Assembly (NCBI GenBank): GCA_015179045.1
Contig: WHUZ01000073.1
Span: 1 to 64,000 of the forward strand
From: Kalaharituber pfeilii
Lineage: Eukaryota > Ascomycota > Pezizomycetes > Pezizales > Pezizaceae
Length of the DNA stretch: 64,000 nucleotides
Direction of reading: 5' to 3'
In this document: piece after piece, positions 30,900 through 41,727 of the stretch
How the letters are laid out: every line of letters begins with the position of its first letter
Numbering within the stretch: position 1 is the first letter of the stretch
Translations under genes and position numbers: made by a program
The notes under the pieces: model-generated
Database searches by the model: none
The model's input: only the letters and a program-made list of their open reading frames with translations
What the model was told of the DNA's origin: nothing

Positions 30900-32151
30900 A
30901 CTGGATGCTGGCTTCGGTAAATGAATTTTCTAGCTTGATTTGCCTATTCCGAAAGTCAGAAATATGCACAGAATTGAAGGCCAGGTGTATCGTGTGTTGC
31001 TTTTAAGTCTCCAATGACTAGTTCTGCGGAATAATTCAAGATGACAAAGCCGTACTCAATTCCCGTATTCCGGGCACTGCGCGCAAGGAACGTTGAGTAG
31101 TGGGTGAGTTGTTGACAGAGCTTGGAAATTCTCTCAAATCTGTGCTGTAAAAGTCGACGCCGCCTCAAAAATATGGGACACGACTCGGGCTAGCATCAGA
31201 AATGCCCGTGCTAGCATGGAAAAAAAGCGTCCAACTTTAGTTTAATTCATGCCGCATGCCAAGGGTTAAAAGAAAATACCTCTGGCACACACCCGGCCGG
31301 CGACTGAAATTTTATATGGGCGACCCCCTAACCCCCCGCTCTATAGACTGTAAAACCGCCTAGTATACGTTGAAAATTAGCCATACTAATTATAACTACA
31401 TTGCCAATGGAGACCATTGTGCCTATGGTAAATACGTCACTAATACTTTCGTCGCGCCTATAGAAAATAGACCATTTTGTGCCTATTAAATACATCATAA
31501 ATGGGCTCGTCGCGTGGCTTGGCTGGCCTGTTGGATTCATTGCACAAAATGGGTTCCTCTTCGGGGTTAGGTGATCCTTTCTTGTTTGCTTTCCGATTCC
31601 CTCCACGGTTCCTGCTAACCCCACATCCTGTATCCGTCTCCTCTAGCGACCTACAGAATACTTCTTATTGATCTTCTCCAGCTCTTCTATCATCCCCTCA
31701 AAGGTTTTGTGCTGGACATTCGTTGAGTCACCCTTCGTGTCTTCGTACCATTCAGCAATCCCGGTAGTTAGTTCTCTCCATTTTTATCGAGTTATGTTCA
31801 CCAATTGGTTAAGGGGTATCTTCATCAGCTTGAGAAGAGTGGTTGTGGGCTAGTCTCGTAACCAGGTTGTGGGCATTTGTGCCTCAGAAGAGCAACAGTC
31901 CACATTTCAATCAATCCTTTCCTGCAAACCTGCTATTCAATGCTCTAGTTGACTCGAATGTATATTATCGGAGATCACATTTCCTCACACAGTTGCATGA
32001 ACCTAGCCGCTGCGACCTACTAATGATTTCCTACTTCAGATTGTCCCGCCAGCATCCAGTTGCCGACCTCACCATTTGAGCGGTCTCCGGCCCACACTTT
32101 ATCCCAATTCATAACCAGCTCTTCATCTACGCCAATACGGTTCTCATCACG
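30900..32151. other. Mostly empty; possible 3' fragment of an old gene
   Basis: On the minus strand, 31645-31782 encodes WRELTTGIAEWYEDTKG and a helical tail ending in a stop (TAG), which reads like the C-terminus of a real protein. Upstream the frame is closed by a TAA near 31785 and I cannot extend it with a convincing intron. The rest (30900-31640, 31830-32151) shows no gene. Confidence 0.3.
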
Positions 32152-32343
32152 ATGCCCGGATTCCAGGGGAGACGAAGGTCGCCCCCTCCACCTTATCGTC
32201 GAAGACCTCGGGCAGGGGAAAATGCATTTCCCCCTGCATACTCGCGATTACCACCCACCGCTCCTGGCCAGCGAAGGGGCAGAAACAGAAGGTTAGGCAG
32301 ATCACTAAAATTCAATACGCAACAGGAACTGACATGGGATTAA
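32152..32343 (+). CDS. Small Arg/Pro-rich protein, paralogue 1
   Basis: ATG in the context CTCATCACGATGCC. It encodes a 63-aa Arg/Pro-rich peptide beginning MPGFQGRRRSPPPPYRRRP. The same start context, the RRRS-PPPPY motif and the end RxRNxRLxRSL are found in the ORF at 33084, so the two are duplicates. A splice donor candidate (AAG|GTTAGG) with a CTGAC branch (GGAACTGACATGG) and an acceptor TTAACAG near 32345 is conserved in position. The real protein may therefore continue into a second exon. No known domain or signal peptide. Confidence 0.45.
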   Translation: MPGFQGRRRSPPPPYRRRPRAGENAFPPAYSRLPPTAPGQRRGRNRRLGRSLKFNTQQELTWD

Positions 32344-33083
32344 CAGACGGAGAGCTCACGACATTCTCCCAACGAGCAATGGGGACACAGCACAGGGCCT
32401 GTAAGTGCATGTACCCTACGCTGCAGTCTTTGAGATTGCAATCACTGATACTTTGTTACGATCAGGTTAATGGCTGCCTTCCGTCTTGTGTTGGTGTTTT
32501 CACTACTCCTGTGTGTCCACACCCTCGATCAAGTCACCCAATTAATGTACTATTCAAGTCTGGCAGATTACCTTATTATTAGTATTTCGATCACTTTGTG
32601 TACTTATTTGCTGAATTGAACATATGATGCACGGGATCGGGTGCTGAACAGTACAAAACAGGAGCAATCAGGAGCAGGGGAGGAGGGACCGAAGGCGGTG
32701 TGTTCTTCTTGTTTTCCCATGGACGAGCTTCATTCGGGACAAAGATTATTTGTATGAGCACGTCTACTGATGTCTTCATTTAGACAGCTCAGCCATTGCT
32801 ATACGTCGAGTTTTTGTTGCACAGGAGGAAGAAATACACTGCCTACACAATCCAAGATATCTATCTCCTGCTAGTACCATCGTGATGTGTTCTATTTGCC
32901 ACACACATAACACAATCCAAGCTAGGAAAACATATGCTGTTTTGGTTGCTGGCTCTGTCGTAGAATCCAGGCGATCTAGTGGTCTACTTCATCGCCCCAT
33001 ATTTTTTCTTCTAGTTCAATTTTACGAGGCGTGCAGTCCACCCTCTAACATCAACGCGAACATAACCCAGTTAACTCATCACG

Positions 33084-33260
33084 ATGCCTATGCGTTCCGT
33101 CAGACGAAGATCTGCACCACCACCCTACAATGTCAGGCTGAGGCCTGGCGAAGTAAGGATCGATGCCCTCTTTGAGTTCCCAACTTCATTTACACGCTAT
33201 CCGCAGACTCCCCCTGGCGACCCAAGAGCTAGAAACATAAGGTTAGTTAGGTCATTGTAA
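33084..33260 (+). CDS. Small Arg/Pro-rich protein, paralogue 2
   Basis: 59-aa unspliced frame starting MPMRSVRRRSAPPPYNVRLRPG, a diverged tandem duplicate of 32152-32343 about 930 bp downstream. A donor AAG|GTTAGT, a CTGAC branch (GGGACTGACATGG) and a CCGCAG acceptor at about 33315 would extend it by an Arg-rich second exon ending near 33400. The retained similarity (PPPY, PG(E), PPG, ARN-R) suggests that both were once translated. Function unknown. Confidence 0.45.
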   Translation: MPMRSVRRRSAPPPYNVRLRPGEVRIDALFEFPTSFTRYPQTPPGDPRARNIRLVRSL

Positions 33261-34333
33261 TGGACTGAACAGGTGTACCTATCATAGGGACTGACATGGA
33301 AATCATGACCGCAGGCATCGTGGAATTCGTCGAAGGAGAGGTAGACAAATATCACGCGGTGGGTACTGGTGCTACGCGTCAACTGTACGATTACTGTAAC
33401 TGATATGCGTTCTCCGTACTGGAGCCGGTATTGCCTTCATTTGTCTGCTTCTGTTCACCTTTATTATCTTTCAGGGCGTTAGATCCACATACCCTGAAGC
33501 CATCGACACGACCTCAGAACTGCCTTCAAGCAGACGGCCTCAACGCTTATCAACTATTTTAATTTGATGTCAATTGCAATGTACATTTGGCTAAGGAGTT
33601 GAATATAGGTTGTGAGGGAAAGGAGGGAACGGGTAGCAAATACAAGAGAGGAGACTCCGGAGCTGTAGGAGTGTGAGTGCAGGGGGTGCAACATTTGGTT
33701 CTTTGTTCATGATTTGTGAGATGGCTACGTCACCTATTACTCCTTATGCTCATGATGTAAACACAACCATTCGGCGAATTCGTCATCAATCTAAGTACTG
33801 CTGCCTCTTTTCAAGCACGGTGTGATTCAAACCCTAAATTGAGTTGAATGTCTCCTTCACATTACCGAAAACTGCTTTATGATTCAGTAAAGAAGGGGGA
33901 ATCTCTACCGAAAATGTCTCCTATTCTCAGGCACGAGATTCTACAACAGTACATACCGCAGACCCTGGTGGTATGAGACTACGCTTCTGGTGGTTGTGAC
34001 ATCTGCTGAAGAAATCCATCTGCCGGACCTTGATGTCGCCCAAGTTGACCGCCGTCAGCATATGAACGGGGTATTCAAACACAGAGTCGTATCAGGAAAC
34101 TGATGTATTGTATCATAGAAAGGTTATACGATACCTCTTCAGAGCTCGAATACTCTTCTAAATCCTTCCATCCTTAGGCCTGGTAGCCTGTATGTCTGGT
34201 ATGCGACCAACAAAAGGCCCCTCCCCCCCGGCCAAAACCAAATACGGGGTTCAATCTGAGGTTCGAGCCAAGTGTGCCAAGCTAGCGCTACGCCGCTACC
34301 AGCTAGTATGGTTTGCATACTACCGGTCGACCA
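33261..34333. other. No gene recognised
   Basis: Apart from a possible second exon of the preceding small gene, the stretch has only short frames and no transposon ends. Confidence 0.35.
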
Positions 34334-34932
34334 ATGCTGCTACGGACAGACGACCAGGAATTGTACCAACCACAAAGCCTCCAACACCCCCACCCGTTCA
34401 CAATGCATCCCATTAGCACTGTCGGCTCTTCACTGGAACTCGCACCACAAGAGACCGCCCAAACCGCAGCTCAGCGCTTAAGCAGCCCGGCAGCATCTGC
34501 ACCGGCAGTTACCAATCGTAGGCGCAACCGCCGCGGCCGCAGCCGCCGTAACTGCGCTGCAGTAACCACTGCTTCTGCTACTACTCCGCCGCCACGTGCG
34601 CCTCCGAACACGCCAAAAACCCCACAGAAACCGAAACTGCCTGCCCCCGTCCCTTTGGGAAAACTATTAAGCCAAATGCGGCAGGCACGAAGGAAAGAGA
34701 AATGGAAGGAGAGGAAGCGGGAGGCTCGCAGAGCGAGATTGAATGGCGCAAAAGGTCTCACGGAGCCTGCTGGTGGAGAAGGAGTCAAGAAGATGGACTT
34801 GCCGTTCGAGGAGCTTGTCAGGTAAGAATGCAAACGTGGCAGCGCGAAGGGGTAAACGGGACCTAACTTGTCATATATGACTGCAGAAGCTGGCAAGAGC
34901 GGATGAATTTGGTCAAGGAAGAAGCAGCGTAG
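34334..34932 (+). CDS. Basic hypothetical protein, 2 exons
   Basis: Proposed join(34334..34821, 34887..34932), 177 aa; a start at 34403 (154 aa) is equally possible. The 65-nt intron has GTAAGA, a CTAAC branch site (34863-34867) and TGCAG, and its removal continues the frame to a TAG. The protein has an Ala/Thr/Pro-rich disordered region, an Arg-rich patch (RRRNRRGRSRR), then a highly charged helix (RRKEKWKERKREARRAR). It ends in a conserved-looking LPFEELVRSWQERMNLVKEE. It is probably a nuclear or nucleolar nucleic-acid-binding protein by composition only. No family recognised. Confidence 0.6.
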
Positions 34933-35376
34933 CTGCTGTGAAGGACTGTGCGGTGTGGAAAGGGGGGGAGGATTGAGGGTTGGATAGCGTCTCGTCTCCC
35001 CTAAACTCAAGCGCTATGGATAATAGAGAGAGCACACGGAGGGTTGCCTGTTCTCAGTGCCGCCCCAAGGGAAGTTGCACGGTTAGTTATTTTTGTTTTG
35101 GTTCGTGAAATTGTATGTCTAAGTGTTGGTAGTTTGCTCCGAGGCAAATACGCCGCTTGATGCAGTGGTGCTGAGAACCTGCGACGGGATATGCACACAG
35201 ACTGCACACGTGAGCAAATGTTCTGGGTCCTTCAGAAGTGTCGTTACAATGCTTGTGTATACCCGTTCCAGGTCTTGGAGTGAGCTGGTTCTGCGGGGGA
35301 ATAACCATTGCTCAAAAAAACTTCGGATCCTTTCTACTTTGGCTGTTGTTTGCGTTTACCTCCCTCCTTTGTACCA
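34933..35376. other. No gene recognised
   Basis: Intergenic between the basic protein and the candidate secreted protein. No open frame with clear coding character. Confidence 0.35.
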
Positions 35377-35823
35377 ATGTCGTACCTGCTATTATTCATT
35401 TCCTTTTATGCTGTTTACATGAGTAGTGGGTGTGATTGATTTGTGCTAGATTAATTCTTCTTGATAAAGATACATCGTGTATTCATTCTTTTTCCGCTCC
35501 TCGTGCTCCCTGCCAGGGTTCGTGCTCCCATTGCGGCTATAAGCACCCCTTCCTGCCCGTTTGATACCTCAACCAGGATATATTGGAGAAACCAGACTGG
35601 GATTTATGCATACCGATCGTTCATCCCGGTACGTGACATACCCCTCATCGCCACATCCTTCACGCTCTGACACTCACGCTCTCAGGATACCCCTCTGTGT
35701 GATGAATTTCAAGTCCCAACTCACACGGCGCATTATTACCACATAAACCTAAACCAGGGCAACGTGTTTGTTAGGGAGTCTAAAGCGGATATAGAGCAAC
35801 AAACCGTCGATGTCAGGATGTGA
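35377..35823 (+). CDS. Candidate small secreted protein, 3 exons
   Basis: Proposed join(35377..35429, 35517..35628, 35686..35823), 100 aa. The first 18 or so residues (MSYLLLFISFYAVYMSSG) form a hydrophobic signal-peptide-like segment. The mature part has two cysteines (about 31 and 60) that could form one disulfide, one N-glycosylation site (NQT), and no known domain. Intron 2 (57 nt, GTACGT...CTGAC...CAG) is convincing. Intron 1 (87 nt) uses a weaker GTGTGA donor but has a pyrimidine-rich acceptor and preserves phase. Small secreted proteins in transposon-rich fungal regions are often effector candidates, but that role is only inference here. Confidence 0.5.
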
Positions 35824-35976
35824 GAAACCTAGTTGTAGGGATGATAATCATTAACCATATCAAGATCTAACTTCGGTTAAATGACTTCGTTACACGGACC
35901 ATCCTCATGAGGAAGGGTGATAATGCTGTTTCAGTGTTCTTATAGGACTCCACCACAGACTCCCTGCCGGAGAAAT

Positions 35977-36030
35977 TTTTCTTTTTTTAATATATCATTA
36001 CTCGCATGCCGCCTTATAGGCTATGGCGAG
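35977..36030 (-). mobile_element. Hairpin-B tail-only insertion (aged)
   Basis: On the minus strand it starts exactly CTCGCCATAGCC. The inner stem is GCCT-ATA-AGGC, a compensatory variant of GCCC/GGGC. It closes with GCGAG and is followed by TAATGATAT and an interrupted A tract. GGAGAA occurs on both sides (35969-35974, 36035-36040) as a possible short target duplication. Confidence 0.65.
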
Positions 36031-38836
36031 TAGGGGAGAACAAAGGTACAGGTATCAGAAGGGAATACAGTGGCATGGGATTTCCAGCGGCAACCGGCTA
36101 AAGCACAAAGCGGGACTACGATAAATTCTGCATTCCCAATCAATGTGCGTGATGGGTCACACATCTATTCCTTCCTTCGTGCTTTGCTTCTGCTATAACT
36201 GATTATGTGTGATCTTAAATACTTCCAGCCCTTCGAGAAAGCTGAATACAACCCCCACCGTTCTGACAAAGCAACGGCAACGGGGAATTCCCCACTGTTT
36301 TTTTTTTTTTTTTTTTTTTTCAACAAAAGCGCTCGCTACTCCGCCTATCCGCTTGCAAACGGTATAACGCAAGAAGGTTTCCATGGGCTAACATTAGTCC
36401 AATATCGGTAGTCCAATTGCATTCTGTGGCTATCAATTAAGCATAGCTGCCCCCTACTAGAGGGACAAGGTACTCACATTCAGTGCTTGAAGTACTAACC
36501 GCCAATGCTTACCGCGGGGAGGAAGTCTGCACATTCTTGGAGGATTGTTAAACTACTTACTATGTCCCTGCCATAGACCGGGTAGCCTGTATGCGGAGTT
36601 ACAACCCCCCCACCCCCCCGAAAAAAAAAAAAAATCTACTTACTATTGCATTGATACTACCTGCATATATTGCCGCTCCGCCTGGGCTTAAGTCTGGCCT
36701 TAACAAGTTACTCCCATTTTTTGTACCAGAGTGTTAACCATTAGGGAGGAACAGGGCCCATGCATAAAAGATTAAAATTGAGATAGCTCTGGAAGGTTCC
36801 GAATCGGAAAAAATTGCCAAGGCAGAGTGTGACCTAGTCGGGGTCGGGGCTGCTTGACACTAGTTTCTTCATATTTGAGGCATATATATTGAACCCCACT
36901 CGCTCACCCAAGCTCCTTGATTTCTTTCATTTCTGCAGTTTCTTATGCAGTACCCCCTTTGTAGTTAACAGCGTCATAGCCCTTGCGGCACCTATGACCA
37001 ATAATTAAAAGCGGAGAAGAATTATATCCTCTCATGTGGAACTTTCTTAATATGAGTCCCTGAAGGGACATATGTCCCACCTACTTATATATCCGCTTCG
37101 CATGAAATTCTATTACCTCCATTGTAGATATAGTAGCCCATGAGATAGTTTACAACCTACATTTCTATAGTGAAACCTTCCGGCGGAACTCAGATTCCGA
37201 AGGTCACTGCATATACATGATGGTACCAATGTAACTTTCACACCAACACCGCGCTAGAAAATCCACTCGTCAGGGCTGTACCTAGTCTCTGTCTCAATTA
37301 ACATTTTCTGCTGGAATCCGTCACTTATGGTAGCACCTCAGCGAAAGAGAATGATTCCCCCTCGGGTGGTCTAAAGGCTCTAGGAAATTCATTGAGATGT
37401 TTCTTATCGCGCCGGTAACATACGATCCTGATCCGCATGAATACTTTAATTACCTAGCCTAGTCGTTCTCGGTTTATGTTAAATTACAACCGCCTAAATA
37501 CGATTTGTATGCAGCTGTAACCTACGAATGGCAAGCTTGGTTTCTGTGGAGTATCTGCACTCACTCTGTGCGACAAATCTCAAAACTTTTCCCCTGCACA
37601 CAATATATGTAACTTAAACTCAATCTTGATATAATGCAGGCAAGTTTCGACAAAGCGATGTCGATATTAAAATCAGACTTTAGCACGAAATTTCTCATTT
37701 CTACTTTTTTTTTGTTTATATTGATGTGAGCTCGCCTTGGCTTAACGCGTTGACTTTCTATTGCAATGCGCGTAGAGGACCTACCGGCAGGAGTGCAATG
37801 ATCTTGAATCATAAAGTATTACAAGTTAATCGGAAGTTTGAAGCTTGGTTTTATGATAACCTATTAATGCATCCTTTGCTTTTTGCTTTCTAAGTTAAAA
37901 TCTTAAATTCCTACTTCCTCTACTACTGCTTGTTTCACTGCGCCGCTATCTCCGCTTCATATAGTTTCGATTCCGTAATTTCTCTCGGTATGCTATTAAC
38001 TCCCGGTGAGCAATGAATCCCCCGATTGAGCGTTGGTATCCTGTAAGATAGTCCTAGCGGCACAGTGAGGTATATAGATGGGTGCACCCCGCTCATATCA
38101 GTCATTTGAAATCATGAACCAGCACCGGTAGCGAGAGGGAACGGGGCCATAGCTCCGAGTGCTATCAGTAGCACCTCCGAAAACAAAGGATCAAAACCAT
38201 ATCTTGTGCCTGGGAATCGCCATTGTTCACCGAGCATATATATTGAAGTTTGCAATATATACTTTGTTTCACCACATCTCGACGCACACGGGCTGCATGT
38301 AAACCCGGCCAGAGACGGCAGACAAGGTACTAGAATCATACATCTATAGGAAGTTATGCCTTCACATCCTCCTTCAGGACTTATTTCCCTGCACATAGGC
38401 CTCTACCAGCCCCTGCTATAGTACTAGCAAACTTCCTCATAACACACTTCTACCGATTCAAGTAAGTAATGTTATACTCGAATGTCGCAGCGACGGAGAT
38501 CTACGAATAATGGCAAACACAAACGACAATGCAAACTAGTCGTCTCGTTCATGTACACTTTATTTAAATTTACAAACACAAATCACCTCATACAATACTA
38601 GTAGCTCGTTATCCATAACGCAAGTCGAATTCCAACACTCCATTTTCGCAACAATAGCTCCATCTATCTATCTTTGCCCGCGTTGCGAAGTTCACTCCAA
38701 AACGCAACAACCTAAACCAAAATGGATACAATTTCCTAGCAACCCCAGCTGCCACAGTACCGCGTCCCTAACCACGCACCTACGGACTGCCCCATTGGTA
38801 ACCTTCCAGGGGACAATTCCATCCCTTATATACCCA
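36031..38836. other. Long gene-poor stretch
   Basis: A T22 tract at 36299-36320 and a C/A-rich low-complexity patch at 36605-36635 stand out. GCATATATATTGAA occurs at about 36882 and 38236, which could be two related promoter-like TATA regions. Around 36973-37007 a CATAGCCCTTGCGGCACC...ATTAAAA piece looks like a decayed hairpin-B tail. No coding exon could be supported. Confidence 0.35.
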
Positions 38837-40086
38837 CTAAGGGCATTTCGCCAAACCATCAGTCAACGCCTTCTTCTCATTTTCCGAAATGCTGAGGCTG
38901 TACTGAGTCTTCACATTGACCCATCGAATCAAGTATGCGCAATGGAAGGGCTCTGTTCACCCCAAAGTCAGCGCATTCCCAAGGCAAGCCCAGGGCAGAA
39001 ACACTTACTTGAAGTGGGCATCCACTGGTCCGGAGACCTGTCACCTTTACTCCTGTTCTCCCCCAACGACACCGTGAGAAGCTCGAGGCCGTCATAGTCA
39101 TTTGCGAACGCTCTGCGGCGGGTTGCGGGCCAGGCATGCGCGCCAGAGATCCAAGCGTCTTTGAGTGGGACGAAATGGTCAACGTCCTGTGATTTTCATG
39201 ATGTGTCAGCCAGCGAGCGGCGAAACGATGGGCCGAGGTAGACGAGATTATAAAACGTACAGACTGCGAAGCTAAGGTGAGTACCTTTCCCGAGTAGGGA
39301 TCAACCCATCTTCCGGTAGTCACAGTACATCCGGATTTCGGCGGTGCCCTACATACATTCCAACACATCAGCCTAGTTGATCAAAACAAAACAAAACGAC
39401 AAGAAAGACCAGTCTCATGGTGCAAACACTTACACTTGCGTCCCATCCCGCTTCAACACCGTCTCTCTAGTTGTGCACCCCAACGTCGTAGCCCAATTAC
39501 CAAAAGACGACCTCGGGAACGTCGGCGGGGCAGGGGCGTTTGCAGCCCGCACTGTCAATTTTGCCAACTGTGTCTTTGCCACTGCGCTCGTGCTGATCTT
39601 GGCCTTTTTCGCCGTAGGACCCTTCTTAATCGGCTTCTTGGGCGGGGGCTTTTGTACTTTACCGGGGTTCTGGGGTCCCAGGACAGGGTTCTTAGTCTTG
39701 CCTGGGGCTTTTGTTTTTGGCCTGGTGGGTCTCTTCTTGGGGCGGACAGGGGCGGGAGCACGTCGGGCGAGCGGGGAGTCGACAACGAACGTGTCATCAC
39801 GGATGGCTAGACGCCTGAGGTGCTCTGATATATCATCTAGGTCGTCTTCTACATCCTCCACATCGTCATTGGCTTCGTCGAAATCGTCATAGTCTTCATC
39901 ATCGAAGGTGCTGGCAAAACCAGGCGCGCCGCCGGAACCGCTGTGGTGGCCCTTGTGATAGGAGCCAACATCAATGTCGTCTTCGAATTCTGCAATTGCG
40001 TCTGTAGAAGGAGGAATGGCTTTTCCTCGGGCGAGCGAGGCAGTGAAGCCTAGGAGGGCAATGAGCAGAACGGAGCGGAACTGCAT
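38837..40086 (-). CDS. Secreted HNH (DUF1524-like) nuclease, 4 exons
   Basis: Proposed complement(join(38837..38952, 39009..39186, 39285..39348, 39434..40086)), 336 aa. All three introns (85, 98 and 56 nt) have GT-AG ends, and the joined frame is continuous. The protein starts with a signal peptide (MQFRSVLLIALLGFTASLARG). A strongly acidic segment follows (about 35-85, many Asp/Glu), then a Lys/Pro-rich basic segment (about 110-185). The C-terminal nuclease domain (about 200-336) has the catalytic DVDHFVPL (Asp242-His243), Asn268 (FANDYDG) and NRSKGDRSPDQW (from Asn283). These are hallmarks of the fungal secreted HNH/DUF1524 family. It likely cuts nucleic acids outside the cell; the acidic-basic tandem may be a cleaved pro-region. 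The start at 40086 is the first in-frame ATG. Confidence 0.85.
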
Positions 40087-40348
40087 GTTTGACAACTTGA
40101 GGACTGTTAATTGAGAGGTAACTTTAAAGTGGTATAGGCCTGAATGTACAAATCAACGAAAGTTTCAACAATGGAAACTCTGCAAACAAAAATAAAGCAA
40201 GAAGCAATCGGTAAATGGACGACTGAGAAGTGAAAGAAGAACGTAAAGGAATCAACAATCTGGACCCGCCAAATTGTTTGAGTACGTGTTGGTCCGTTGG
40301 GGTGATCGGTACTTGGCCAGGAATTCAAGTGAGCGGAATGGAGCAACC

Positions 40349-40354
40349 TATATA
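40349..40354 (-). promoter_or_regulatory. Possible TATA box of the HNH nuclease gene
   Basis: TATATA on the minus strand (CACTATATAGG), about 260 bp upstream of the ATG. It is the only clear TATA-like site in the upstream region. Confidence 0.3.
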
Positions 40355-40410
40355 GTGACTTGGAGGCCACGCACAGTTGAAACCATTTTGGGCTTGTCTG
40401 TGACATTTCG

Positions 40411-40640
40411 AGGCCGACACACTCACCGTGGCTATTTTTTTATATATATCTAATAAGTATAAAATTTTTCCTCTTCTTGGCGTGACACTGGAAGTTTTCC
40501 GACTGGATAAATAGAAAGTGAAGCCTGGAGTTCATCCGATTTGATAATTCGGTGAAGCCTGTCTAATATTCACGATATTCAGGATTGTCGACACACTCAC
40601 CGTGGCTATTTTTTTATATATATATTTCATTACTCTCACC
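40411..40640. repeat. Direct repeats with a poly(A)-tail-only insertion
   Basis: A 35-bp segment (CGACACACTCACCGTGGCTA plus a T-rich and AT stretch) occurs at about 40408-40447 and 40588-40626. In the second copy CTCACCGTGGCTA is duplicated (40597-40609 and 40635-40647) around a T/AT tract plus TTTCATTACT. This resembles the last ten bases and A tail of hairpin-B elements, so it may be an insertion that copied almost nothing but the tail. Confidence 0.45.
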
Positions 40641-40886
40641 GTGGCTAGCTTTGCTTCTGCCGTTGCTACAAGCAACCCGTACATAACCCAGCATCGGCAG
40701 GACACCTAGAGGCAGTGCATGCGTTCATAACATTACACGTGTCTGCAGAAACGTAGAACGTTTACAAGGTTCGGAATGTTTCAACATTGTAATGCAACCG
40801 CACGACCTACATGATGTGTATACGGAGCTCACTTGCCCAGCTGATTATTACTTGCCGATCGCTGATATTGTCAACGTCATAACATA

Positions 40887-41725
40887 CCGTATTAATAAAG
40901 GCAAAACACAAACGCGCGCTAGTTCGGTCTTGGCATAGCTTCCGGCGCTATGAATTGCGCTAGTGCGCTCTTGGCTCAATATTGGCATTACTAACCGCAG
41001 GTATGCAATAACTCTACGGTGCCACAGAAGCAGATACGGCTATGCTCTTGTTCCGTTCAGGTACCGTTGTAATGGATCTGGTAAACGCAGAGAGTTACCA
41101 TCCGCCAGGTCAAAAAGACACTTGACTAGCGATACTCGCTAGTCCTCTGCGTAGCTCATATAGCACATTTATGCGACTGTGACGCCGTCTACCACCATCG
41201 GCTTGCATATCACTTGCGCTGCATATGCACATTTCATGTATCCACCGACCGCCCGCCCTATGGTTGCGGTGAATCCGTAACAACCATTCACTGCTCAGCA
41301 GTGCGTGATCTAGTGCAAGTCCAGGTGCATAGGCTAATTTCCAGCTTCTCCATTATCTCTACTCAATATAGTATCTCCTTCTCTTCCTCTAATACTCATC
41401 TGCTCCCTGCCATGGCCACGTGCTACAAGCGGGGTTATGTGATTTAAAAAAAAAAAAAAAAAAAAAAATACTCATCTGCTTGCCAATGGAAATCATATTC
41501 GGGCTCATCATCCTCAGTATCACTAATGACTGGAAAGGAAACTACGCTCCAGCACCCAAAGGCCAGTCTATTCATCACCTTGATCCAGTCTCCACTTTCT
41601 GTGGTCAGATCCTTCTGAATATCAATCTGTGCATACTTGGCAGTACACGTGCACTGGCGCCAAGAGGCTTGCCAAGACCGCACTAGCGCGCGTTTGTGTT
41701 TTACCTCTTAAGTGAGTTAATACGG
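40887..41725. mobile_element. TIR DNA element, 839 bp, TA target site
   Basis: The ends CCGTATTAA and TTAATACGG are flanked by TA (40885-40886 and 41726-41727). The arms share ACAAACGCGCGCTAGT and CGGTCTTGGCA over about 65 bp. It has no transposase and carries a nested hairpin-A tail (41405-41466). A fragment of its interior (GCTCATATAGCAC..., GACCGCCCGCCCTATGG) recurs at 45153-45300. Confidence 0.75.
41405..41466 (+). mobile_element. Hairpin-A plus poly(A) insertion (tail-only retroposon)
   Basis: Begins exactly CCCTGCCATGG, has the hairpin-A arms CCCTGC/GCGGGG, then TTATGTGATTT and poly(A). The perfect 14-bp target duplication AATACTCATCTGCT occurs at 41391-41404 and 41467-41480. It is one of the cleanest minimal copies. 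Confidence 0.93.
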
Positions 41726-41727
41726 TA

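Noticed and set aside
30136..30924. Several plus-strand frames over the PD-(D/E)XK gene
   Set aside because: Antisense shadows; the minus-strand model has a recognisable start, introns and active-site motifs.
39377..39892. Plus-strand 171-codon frame over the HNH nuclease gene
   Set aside because: Antisense to exon 1 (signal peptide and charged region), which has a consistent spliced model.
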